Under the pieces are notes generated by a model. It was not told where the DNA came from. It saw only the letters and a list, made by a program, of their open reading frames with translations, and made no database searches. The position numbers and the translations under genes are program-made. Of a stretch of 64,000 bases of DNA, positions 57,846 through 64,000 are shown in pieces (the stretch's first letter is position 1; the number at the start of each line of letters is the position of its first letter). Source of the stretch: Heliobacterium chlorum (lineage in GTDB: Bacteria; Bacillota; Desulfitobacteriia; Heliobacteriales; Heliobacteriaceae); the NCBI RefSeq assembly GCF_014502795.1, contig NZ_JACVHF010000002.1:248001-312000 (forward strand), written 5' to 3'.

Positions 57846-57974
57846 TTAATAACCGACGCCAAAGCCCATGCCAAAACCAGTGCCCAGGATAGCAATGATG
57901 ATGATCAAAATCGCTAAGGCCACAATGCTATTGCCGATATATCCACCGGTCGTTCCGCACCCGCATGCACCCAT
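57846..57974 (-). CDS. tiny YjcZ-like membrane protein, type A copy 1
   Basis: 42 residues: MGACGCGTTGGYIGNSIV, hydrophobic core as in the 57538 copy, end GFGMGFGVGY. GAGAGGAGGAAAA ribosome site. Extra Cys at residue 6 relative to the other A copy. Confidence 0.8.
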   Translation of the reverse strand: MGACGCGTTGGYIGNSIVALAILIIIIAILGTGFGMGFGVGY

Positions 57975-58006
57975 GGTTTTTTCCTCCTCTCAAAATGAGT
58001 TTATGA

Positions 58007-58129
58007 TCAGGGATCACCGACTGCACCGAAACCAATGATGGCCGGATAAAATGCACCAATTACGATAAGGGCGATCACAAGCCCAACTACCGTTGGGAAA
58101 CCGAAATATCCTCCACCTACAGCAGCCAT
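58007..58129 (-). CDS. tiny membrane protein, type B copy 1
   Basis: 40 residues: MAAVGGGYFGFPTVVG, a membrane segment identical to the other B copy over most of its length, end FGAVGDP. GAAAGGAGGAACC ribosome site. First gene of the four-gene array; its promoter should lie in 58130-58350. Confidence 0.78.
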   Translation of the reverse strand: MAAVGGGYFGFPTVVGLVIALIVIGAFYPAIIGFGAVGDP

Positions 58130-58392
58130 TTAGGGTTCCTCCTTTCAAGTGGATTGTAGTTACCTACGATGCCATTTTATGGGTGGGGGTGGTTAGAGGT
58201 GACTCCTTCCTACGGAACTCGATCTTCGGCTTTGAAATCAGAAATGAAGGACGAGTTAGATAATGGAGGATGTTTCACAGAAGATGTTTTTCTGAAATAA
58301 GATAAGCTCAGGAAATTAATTCTTCTATTGCTAAATAGCTCCTCTATAAGATCGTGAAAACGTATTTTTTCATTTCGTTGGGGGGAAGTTCA
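58130..58392. other. divergent intergenic region
   Basis: Between the tiny-protein array (minus) and the GlcD-like gene (plus). No gene seen. Promoters for both directions should be here, but no convincing -35/-10 pair can be named. Confidence 0.4.
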
Positions 58393-59793
58393 TTGACCCA
58401 ATATAACCGAATCACACCGGAGATCCTTGAACAGCTCATTTTCATCGTGGGAGCTAAGTATGTGATCGTCGATCAGGAGCGGATGGGTCCTTATACTCAT
58501 GATGAAACGGCAGACCCGGAATTAGCCCATTATCCTGAAGTGGTCCTGTTGCCGGAAAATACCCAACGGGTGGCTGAGATCGTAAAATTGGCGAATCATC
58601 ATAAGCTACCGATCGTTCCAAGGGGTGCCGGTACGGGTCTCTCTGGTGGCATCGTTCCTAAGTTCGGTGGCATAGTCATCTCTTTAGAACGTCTTGACAA
58701 AATCATTGAAATCGATTCCGAAAATATGTTCATGACCGTAGAAGCAGGCGTAATCACGGAACGAGTTCAAGAAGCAGCAAATCAGGCGGGTTTTCTGTAT
58801 GCGGGAGATCCTTGTAGCGGTCATAGCTCGACGATAGGAGGCAATGTGGCCACCAACGCCGGTGGGAACAAGGTTTTGAAATACGGTTCTACCCGCAGGC
58901 AGGTATACGGTTTGGAAGTCGTTACTGCAGAAGGGGATATTGTGTTCCTGGGCGGTAAATGTATGAAAGATTCTACCGGATATAGCTTGTTGAACTTGAT
59001 CATCGGCTCGGAAGGTACACTAGGTATTATTACGAAGGTCATCCTCAAGCTACAACCGCTGCCCAGCCATAGGGTGGATCTGTTGGCTATTTTTCGAGAC
59101 CGGTCTTCGGCCATGCAAACGGTTCCGCTAATCTTGCAAAAAGGGATCATCCCTGCGGCGCTGGAGTTCATGGATAATCGGGCTGTACAATGTTGTGAAG
59201 AGTATATTGGGGAAAAGTTACCCTATAGGAAAGATGCTTATTATCTGATCGTCACACTCGAAGGGGACGACGAAGGTTTTTTGGAGGGACAGATGGCTCT
59301 CATCGATGAGGTCTGTAGGGATAGCGGTGTGATCGAGATTTTAGCAGCTGATCCAAGGCGAATATGGAGGGCCCGGAGAGTATTCGCTGAAGCCAGCAGA
59401 GCCCGGAGCCCTGTCTATTCGGGGGAAGATTTGGTTGTGCCTCTTTCTGCTGTGGGGGATATCATCAAATTTATCTTCGATAGAGGAGAAGAATATGGAG
59501 TGACCATCCATTGTGCCGGACATGCCGGCGATGGCAATGTGCATGCCCATATACTGAAAGACAGTATCAACGATGATAATTGGCGGCGAATCCTGCCGGC
59601 ACTGCACGATGAGATATACAAAAAGGTCTATTCCCTGGGAGGAAAGTTGTCCGGGGAACATGGTATTGGTTATAAACGAGTAAAGTTATTGGAGCAGTTT
59701 TGTCATCCCGTGGAATTAAAAATGATGAAAGCGATCAAACAATGTCTAGATCCCAATTTAATCTTAAATCCCGGGAAAGTGCTACAGCTCTGA
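58393..59793 (+). CDS. GlcD-like FAD-linked (glycolate/lactate) oxidase or dehydrogenase
   Basis: 466 residues from TTG 58393 (GGGGGGAA 5 nt upstream); a GTG at 58354 is possible but unsupported. FAD-binding PCMH domain: VVLLPENTQRVAEIVKLANH, VPRGAGTGLSGG, DPCSGHSSTIGGNVATNAGG and LIIGSEGTLGIIT. The C-terminal FAD-oxidase domain has the catalytic HCAGHAGDGNVHAHIL and ends SGEHGIGYKRVKLLEQ and DPNLILNPGKVL. Oxidises a 2-hydroxyacid such as glycolate or D-lactate. No iron-sulfur (GlcF) partner is adjacent. Confidence 0.92.
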   Translation: MTQYNRITPEILEQLIFIVGAKYVIVDQERMGPYTHDETADPELAHYPEVVLLPENTQRVAEIVKLANHHKLPIVPRGAGTGLSGGIVPKFGGIVISLERLDKIIEIDSENMFMTVEAGVITERVQEAANQAGFLYAGDPCSGHSSTIGGNVATNAGGNKVLKYGSTRRQVYGLEVVTAEGDIVFLGGKCMKDSTGYSLLNLIIGSEGTLGIITKVILKLQPLPSHRVDLLAIFRDRSSAMQTVPLILQKGIIPAALEFMDNRAVQCCEEYIGEKLPYRKDAYYLIVTLEGDDEGFLEGQMALIDEVCRDSGVIEILAADPRRIWRARRVFAEASRARSPVYSGEDLVVPLSAVGDIIKFIFDRGEEYGVTIHCAGHAGDGNVHAHILKDSINDDNWRRILPALHDEIYKKVYSLGGKLSGEHGIGYKRVKLLEQFCHPVELKMMKAIKQCLDPNLILNPGKVLQL

Positions 59794-59803
59794 TTGCAAA
59801 ATG

Positions 59804-59868
59804 AACCGCCCGTCTAGTGGGTACCCGAGACATAAGTCCGGGAACACCGCAGACGGGCGGTTGTTTTA
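59804..59868. terminator. terminator between GlcD-like gene and panD
   Basis: AACCGCCCGTCT (59804-59815) pairs with AGACGGGCGGTT (59851-59862) over 12 bp; U-rich after it on the plus strand (GTTTTAG). Reaches the stop codon of panD. Confidence 0.75.
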
Positions 59869-60246
59869 GCCATGGCCAATTAATTTTTTTGTCTTCACCT
59901 GAATCAACCGATTCTGGTCATCAACATGGACTACGGAGTGGGTACCTTCGACCAGTTCCTCCGGTGAGAATGAGCCCATACTGAGGATGATGACCTTATC
60001 TCCGGGCTGAAACAAGAGAGCCGGCGGTCCGTTTAAACATATTTTCCCTGAACCTGCCGGTGCTGGAATCGCATACGTCTTCCAGAGCACAGCATTTCGC
60101 AAATTCGTGATCTGCACCATCTCATGTTCGTAAATATTCGCCTGCTTCATCAGGTTTGCGTCGATCGTGACGCTTCCTTCGTAATCGATATCGGCATCAG
60201 TTACGGTGGCTCGGTGAATCTTCCCTTTACACATCCAACGAAGCAC
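59866..60246 (-). CDS. panD: aspartate 1-decarboxylase (pyruvoyl enzyme precursor)
   Basis: 126 residues from GTG 60246 (VLRWMCKGKIHRATVT matches the usual MLRxMxxxKIHRATVT start); the ATG at 60234 is an alternative. The self-cleavage site is YEGSVTID, cut between Gly and Ser to make the pyruvoyl group. TNLRNAVLWKTYAIPAPAGSG and GDKVIILSMGSF are also typical. Makes beta-alanine for pantothenate and CoA. panB and panC are not adjacent. Convergent with the GlcD-like gene. Confidence 0.95.
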   Translation of the reverse strand: MLRWMCKGKIHRATVTDADIDYEGSVTIDANLMKQANIYEHEMVQITNLRNAVLWKTYAIPAPAGSGKICLNGPPALLFQPGDKVIILSMGSFSPEELVEGTHSVVHVDDQNRLIQVKTKKLIGHG

Positions 60247-60390
60247 TGCTCCACCCACTCCTTAATACACATAGGGGAAATAATCTCTCCTTACTGTATT
60301 CATGGGTGATAACAACGGTTACGTGATGGAACAACCAATGATTTTAATTCATAAGCTAAAGAACGAGGAAATGATTGGGAGTGAACGTTT

Positions 60391-61155
60391 TTGAAGTCCC
60401 AAAAAGTGAGCCGCCCTGAACTCGGTAAATGGAGCTTATGGCGCTTTTTTGCAGCCGATCCGTCCATACGCCCGTACTTACCGCCGACCCGAAAATTCAG
60501 TATGACGAGCTTGAAAAGATTCCTCGACTCCTACGGAATGGTCTATCTGAAACCAAGTGCAGGATACGGGGGACAAGGGATCATTAAGGTCTGGCAAACG
60601 GAGAAGGGCTATTCCTATGTTCGTGTTAAGGGAGAAACACATAGGCGAGCGTCTTTTACTGATCTATACAACAGTTTGAAAAGGTACTGCTTTACCGGTA
60701 ACGGATATATCGTTCAAAAAGCGATTGACTTGGCCCATGTTGACGGACGACCTTTCGATATCCGCTTGATGATGATGCGACAAAAGGGTGCATGGCGTTA
60801 CATCGGTGCCTTAGCGAAGGTGGCCGGAGAAAACAGCATTGTTACGAACTACCTTCGTTCGAAAGGTCAAATTCTGGATATTGAAACGGCGCTTCAACGA
60901 TCCGAACTTTTTGACGCAGAAACGGTGGCACAGATCATGCGTGATATGATTCGTCTTGGCTATAAGGTCTGCCGGCGCTTTGATAAATACAAGTCCTATT
61001 GGCAGATCGGTCTCGATTTAGGTGTCGATAAGAGAGGCAAGGTATGGGTTATTGAGGAAAATACCGGTCCTGCTCACTTTTTATTTCGAAAGCTACCTGA
61101 TAAAAGTATTTATCGACGGATCCGGTCCATCGCCCGATTGCGAAGAAAAAAATAA
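60391..61155 (+). CDS. YheC/YheD-like ATP-grasp protein
   Basis: 254 residues; TTG start 8 nt after GGGAG. ATP-grasp features: VYLKPSAGYGGQGIIKV (Lys and glycine loop), YIVQKAIDLAHVDGRPFDIRLMM, LDLGVDKRGKVWVIEENTGP with the metal-binding Glu-x-Asn. It ends strongly basic (RRIRSIARLRRKK). The YheC/D family is found in endospore-formers and linked to the spore coat. It is shorter than the Bacillus proteins (about 360-450) because the N-terminal pre-grasp part is reduced. The substrate is unknown. Terminator downstream. Confidence 0.86.
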   Translation: MKSQKVSRPELGKWSLWRFFAADPSIRPYLPPTRKFSMTSLKRFLDSYGMVYLKPSAGYGGQGIIKVWQTEKGYSYVRVKGETHRRASFTDLYNSLKRYCFTGNGYIVQKAIDLAHVDGRPFDIRLMMMRQKGAWRYIGALAKVAGENSIVTNYLRSKGQILDIETALQRSELFDAETVAQIMRDMIRLGYKVCRRFDKYKSYWQIGLDLGVDKRGKVWVIEENTGPAHFLFRKLPDKSIYRRIRSIARLRRKK

Positions 61156-61165
61156 ATCAGTTTCT

Positions 61166-61206
61166 AACCCCCGATTTTCACAGTGGAAGATCGGGGGTTT
61201 TTATTG
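61166..61206 (+). terminator. terminator of the ATP-grasp gene
   Basis: AACCCCCGAT and ATCGGGGGTT, 10-bp stem, then TTTTATT. Confidence 0.88.
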
Positions 61207-61299
61207 TGGAAATTGGGTTCAAGAAAGCTAAGTTCATCTAATTCACTCAGGATATAGAAGTTATTCCTAATTCTTATCATTGAGATTCTTTTCACAAGA

Positions 61300-61432
61300 T
61301 GTTAAGCTCTTTGAGCACTACAGATTAAGCCGAAGCTCGAAAAGAGCGCGGGGGAACCAACTTCTGGGGTGAAGTCGTTTTTACGGCCGGTGTACTCCCC
61401 ACCGAACCCGTCAGCTAACCTCGTAGGCGTAA
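61300..61432 (+). ncRNA. ydaO/yuaA c-di-AMP riboswitch
   Basis: Conserved blocks in order: CGCGGGGGAACCAA, CTGGGGTGAAGTCG, GTACTCCCCACCGAACCCG and the 3' signature TCAGCTAACCTCGTAGGCG. This element binds cyclic di-AMP and lowers expression of cell-wall hydrolase or osmolyte genes. It ends about 15 nt before the NlpC/P60 gene with the ribosome site right after it; no clear terminator, so control may be at translation or through an overlapping fold. Confidence 0.93.
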
Positions 61433-61447
61433 AGGAGGAAACATTTC

Positions 61448-62011
61448 ATGTTCAAACGTACTTTCATCGCTTCTGTACTCGCCATCAGTGCCACCGTTTC
61501 TGCCTTGGCAGGTCCGGCTCTTGCTGCTACGAGTACTCAAACCGTATCGACTGCATCTGTAAACTCTCAGCTTCCTCCTGGCGTAAAGATGGACAAGACG
61601 ATCAAACCCTTAGCCTCCCTTAGCGCCAGCGACCAACAGAAGCTGAATGCTGTTTTGAAAGTTGCTAAGAGCAAACTAGGTACACCTTATATCTGGGGTC
61701 ATAACGAAGACCGGGGACAAAGAGGATTTGACTGCTCTAACTTCACCGCCTATGTCTATCATCATGCTTTGGGTTATAAGATGAGCACCGCTTCAAGAAC
61801 CCAAAACACTTCTGTCGGTTGGAAAGTCCCGAAAAGTCAGATGCGCCCTGGCGATCTCGTCATTTTTGATAACGGTAAACACGTAGGTATTTATGTGGGG
61901 AACGACCAAGTTATCCAAGAAGGCGGCGGTCTCGGTAAAGTAGGTTACTTGAGCGTAGCTTCCAATGCATACTGGGGCAAGCACATCACTGCCGTTAAAC
62001 GTATGTACTAA
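61448..62011 (+). CDS. secreted NlpC/P60 peptidoglycan endopeptidase
   Basis: 187 residues; AAAGGAGGAAAC upstream. Signal peptide MFKRTFIASVLAISATVSAL with a likely cut after ALA near residue 27. The NlpC/P60 domain covers about 70-187. The nucleophile Cys lies in GFDCSNFTAYVYH, the catalytic His in GKHVGIYVGND, and a PGDLVIF segment lies between them. It cuts peptide bridges in the cell wall. The c-di-AMP riboswitch upstream links it to osmotic and wall homeostasis. A terminator follows. Confidence 0.94.
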   Translation: MFKRTFIASVLAISATVSALAGPALAATSTQTVSTASVNSQLPPGVKMDKTIKPLASLSASDQQKLNAVLKVAKSKLGTPYIWGHNEDRGQRGFDCSNFTAYVYHHALGYKMSTASRTQNTSVGWKVPKSQMRPGDLVIFDNGKHVGIYVGNDQVIQEGGGLGKVGYLSVASNAYWGKHITAVKRMY

Positions 62012-62048
62012 CAATTATATAAATATTGGTTTCTCGACCGTAACGTAC

Positions 62049-62080
62049 ACAGACCTTGTATTTGCAGGGTCTGTTTTTTT
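62049..62080 (+). terminator. terminator of the NlpC/P60 gene
   Basis: ACAGACC and GGTCTGT pair with a short loop, followed by seven T. Confidence 0.9.
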
Positions 62081-62216
62081 ACTCCTTAGATACTCTTTGA
62101 AAGATTTAGACTTTTTCGAATTCCCGTGCCTTTCTTGGCTTATATATCGCGGTGACATATAATTACTATGTTGACTATTATGTACCACAAGTATTAATTT
62201 TAGGGGTTGAGAATGA

Positions 62217-63464
62217 GTGGGTTTTACAGACAAATTTATGGAATATCTGAAAATCGAACGCATCAAATCTTTAAATAGCGTTCAATATAAACGTTTAACC
62301 ATATCGGCTACGGTCGTCGTTTTTGGTTTAGGTGCGCTATGTCTGAATTCTATCGCAGGAAATGGTCCCTTTGGAATGATAAGCGGACCTATGACGTCGG
62401 TAAATCAATCGCCAAATATTGGGCAAAAAGTTACCGCGATTGTGGTTAAGGGCAAACAGGTCGCCTTGCTTCCCAACGAATCCCAAGCCAAGGATGTCAT
62501 CCAACAAGTGGTCGACTTTTTTACGAAAGAAAAAGCCGAACAGGGAATGACCCTGCAATCTTACCAAATCAAAGATACGATTGCCTATGAAGAAGTTGAC
62601 CTGCCTGCCGGAACAACCCCGCTTAGCATAGAGGATGCGGTAAAAAAACTTACCCATCCGGAACAAGAAGTGATTACATATCAAGTCCAGCCGGGAGACT
62701 GTATTTCTATTATTGCGGAAAAAACCAAAACACCCATGTCTGTACTATTGGCTTCTAATCCCGGTCTTGTTCCAGAACGTTTACAAATCGGACAAGCATT
62801 GAGGTTGGTTAAACCGACCTATGATATCGACATTGAAACGACCTATGTTCTCGTACAAGATGAGGACATCAAATTTGATACGCAAGAAGTGAAAGACCAG
62901 AGCTTAGGCTGGTCTAAGCCCGTAGTCAAGCAAGAAGGGGAAAACGGAAAAAAAGAAGCTAGATACTTAGTGGTTAAACATAACGGCGAGACCGTAAATC
63001 AGGAATTACAGGGAGAAACAGTCCTGAAAGCTCCTGTAACTCGCATCGTCGCCAAAGGGGATCGGTACATGGTTGCAGCCCGCGGCGGCGTAGGAAAGTT
63101 TTCCTGGCCCACTTCTAGCCACTTGATTACCTCCCCCTTCGGTATGCGAGACGGTAAACTGCATACGGGCGTAGACATCGGTTGTCCTGTTGGAACCGAT
63201 ATAGCTGCTAGTGCCGATGGGGTTGTTCGCTCTGCCGGGTGGGCCGGCAGCTATGGAAAGCGCATCATCGTTGATCATGGCGGCGGCGTTCAAACGACTT
63301 ATAATCACCTTTCGGAAATCCTTGTCGGTTCGGGGCAGAAAGTGAACCAGGGGGAAGTCATCGCCCGTTCCGGTGTCACAGGAAATACGACGGGACCTCA
63401 TTTGCATTTCGAAGTCATGACAGGCGGAAACTTTCAGAATCCTATGGGCTACTTAGGAAGATAG
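62217..63464 (+). CDS. LysM-G5-M23 peptidoglycan endopeptidase
   Basis: 415 residues; GTG start after GGGG, with the true start uncertain by a few codons. N-terminal membrane anchor (about 27-47, LTISATVVVFGLGALCLNSI). LysM at about 155-200 (ITYQVQPGDCISIIAEKTK), G5 domain at about 205-285 (with GWSKPVVKQEGENGKK and VNQELQGETVLKAPV), and the M23 LytM domain at about 300-410. The zinc ligands are in the HTGVDIG and HLHFEVM motifs, with IIVDHGGGVQTTYNHL between. Binds and cuts peptidoglycan; the order resembles spore-cortex or sporulation M23 proteins. Independent unit after the riboswitch-controlled hydrolase. Confidence 0.93.
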   Translation: MGFTDKFMEYLKIERIKSLNSVQYKRLTISATVVVFGLGALCLNSIAGNGPFGMISGPMTSVNQSPNIGQKVTAIVVKGKQVALLPNESQAKDVIQQVVDFFTKEKAEQGMTLQSYQIKDTIAYEEVDLPAGTTPLSIEDAVKKLTHPEQEVITYQVQPGDCISIIAEKTKTPMSVLLASNPGLVPERLQIGQALRLVKPTYDIDIETTYVLVQDEDIKFDTQEVKDQSLGWSKPVVKQEGENGKKEARYLVVKHNGETVNQELQGETVLKAPVTRIVAKGDRYMVAARGGVGKFSWPTSSHLITSPFGMRDGKLHTGVDIGCPVGTDIAASADGVVRSAGWAGSYGKRIIVDHGGGVQTTYNHLSEILVGSGQKVNQGEVIARSGVTGNTTGPHLHFEVMTGGNFQNPMGYLGR

Positions 63465-63573
63465 CTCTGTGTTGATGTGTGTTGTTGATAATTCCAAAGT
63501 TATTTTCGTTGACAAACTTTGATTTATGAAGTAAAAATAAACTATATAAAAAAGTAAATGAAATGTTCTTCTT

Positions 63574-63727
63574 TGTTAGGTGAGGCTCCTGCATAAACAA
63601 AGGCCACTGCCCGGAAACGTCGAGAGACGCCAATGGGTCAACAGGTATTACCGGCTTAAGGTTCTACTTAATGTGGCTGAGCTATCGAAGCTCTACGTTA
63701 TGCAGTGCTAAAGCTCAACGAGTGAAA
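63574..63727 (+). ncRNA. M-box (ykoK) magnesium riboswitch
   Basis: Very close to the consensus: GTTAGGTGAGGCTCCTGCAT, AAAGGCCACTGCCCGGAAACG, TCGAGAGACGCCAATGGGTC, AACAGG, GGCTTAAGG, TGGCTGAGCTATCG and TATGCAGTGCTAAAGCTC. M-boxes sense Mg2+ and usually shut off magnesium transporter genes by termination. The downstream terminator is present, but the next gene start does not look like MgtE or CorA. Confidence 0.96.
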
Positions 63728-63757
63728 GAAGGCTCTTATCCGGCTTTGCCCGATTGC

Positions 63758-63796
63758 AAGACCTTCTAATATTCTATTGGAAGGTCTTATCTTTTT
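63758..63796 (+). terminator. terminator of the M-box expression platform
   Basis: AAGACCTTC and GAAGGTCTT, 9 bp with a 13-nt loop, then ATCTTTTT. Confidence 0.9.
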
Positions 63797-63834
63797 AAAA
63801 CATAATCACCGACTCAACAGAAGGGGGTGGGGGA

Positions 63835-64000
63835 ATGGATACGGGTCCCTCGAGTAGGTTAATACGTTTCTCAATTGACAATCAACCAGTCATAGTTTGC
63901 GTCGGCAGTTACGTTGTTTTACGCGGTATATACGGTAAAAATACTGTAAGCGTTGATAGAGGTCCTTGCGTTCGTCGAGAGAAAGCGGACCCTATCCGAG
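63835..64000 (+). CDS. start of an unrecognised gene downstream of the M-box (partial)
   Basis: ATG at 63835 after an AGGGGGTGGGGG ribosome site; the frame stays open to the window end (55 residues visible). It begins MDTGPSSRLIRFSIDN, then a hydrophobic strand (VIVCVGSYVVLRG) and NTVSVDRGPCVRR. This is not the start of MgtE, CorA or a P-type ATPase as I know them. Function unknown; the true Mg transporter could lie further downstream. Confidence 0.6.
   Translation, partial: MDTGPSSRLIRFSIDNQPVIVCVGSYVVLRGIYGKNTVSVDRGPCVRREKADPIR

Noticed and set aside
57846-57974. CRISPR-like or simple tandem repeat in the 57.5-58.1 kb region
   Set aside because: The repeats are coding copies of two tiny genes with ribosome sites, not short direct repeats with spacers. 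No CRISPR array was seen anywhere in the window.
62015-62266. Minus-strand frame of 83 codons between the two wall hydrolases
   Set aside because: Covers a terminator and the promoter region of the M23 gene; no ribosome site or family likeness.

Overview
The window looks like a chromosomal stretch of an endospore-forming Firmicute of the class Clostridia (Peptococcaceae or heliobacteria-like; the genus cannot be fixed by reading). The grounds are the Gram-positive regulatory RNAs (T-box before pheST, L20-type leader before infC, a ydaO/yuaA c-di-AMP riboswitch, an M-box), strong GGAGG ribosome sites with frequent TTG/GTG starts, many U-run terminators, YjcZ-like tiny membrane proteins, LysM proteins and a YheC/D-like ATP-grasp protein. 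None of the conserved genes is phage-like, and no CRISPR array, complete IS element or complete tRNA was seen.

Layout. 1-9.8 kb: a surface-glycan region with three GT61 (DUF563) glycosyltransferases, the first cut by the window edge, a radical SAM protein and a CgeB-like glycosyltransferase with TPRs. These face two large GT2-TPR proteins on the other strand across a shared terminator. 9.9-19.6 kb: an accessory region. Its core is a tightly packed minus-strand operon: an archaeal-type 3-dehydroquinate synthase II homologue, an ADH-synthase/class I aldolase homologue, two proteins built from one repeated TPR-like module, a PaaK-like adenylate-forming ligase and an amidohydrolase. Downstream is a second PaaK-like ligase flanked by two paralogous small proteins with Arg/Lys-rich tails. 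The first two enzymes resemble the pair that makes 3-amino-4-hydroxybenzoate in actinomycetes, so this could be an aromatic-acid biosynthetic operon; that is inference. 19.7-33.3 kb: mostly housekeeping genes: a HAMP-PAS-GGDEF-HD-GYP protein, infC-rpmI-rplT, a Ktr/Trk potassium system whose membrane subunit is frameshifted, an rRNA methyltransferase, pheS-pheT, zapA, a PolX homologue whose polymerase active site looks destroyed, and a NIF3-family protein.

33.3-45 kb: visibly more AT-rich and accessory. It holds two copies of a two-gene membrane-protein module, two short LysM proteins, a decayed methyltransferase, a DinB-SnoaL fusion, two 3' fragments of tRNA-Pro that look like old attachment sites, four paralogues of a small 'NAE(G/A)xK' protein family and another GT2-TPR protein. 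Four copies of one terminator-like hairpin are scattered here. 45-64 kb: cydAB, a U32 peptidase/RlhA-like protein, mutS2, an FG-GAP-like protein, a large hybrid histidine kinase, a tandem ABAB array of four 40-42 residue membrane proteins, a GlcD-like oxidase, panD, an ATP-grasp protein, a c-di-AMP-riboswitch-controlled NlpC/P60 hydrolase, a LysM-G5-M23 endopeptidase, and at the right edge an M-box followed by the start of an unrecognised gene.

Coordinates use starts chosen by ribosome-binding site where the longest open frame looked too long. All family calls are from reading motifs, not from a database search.
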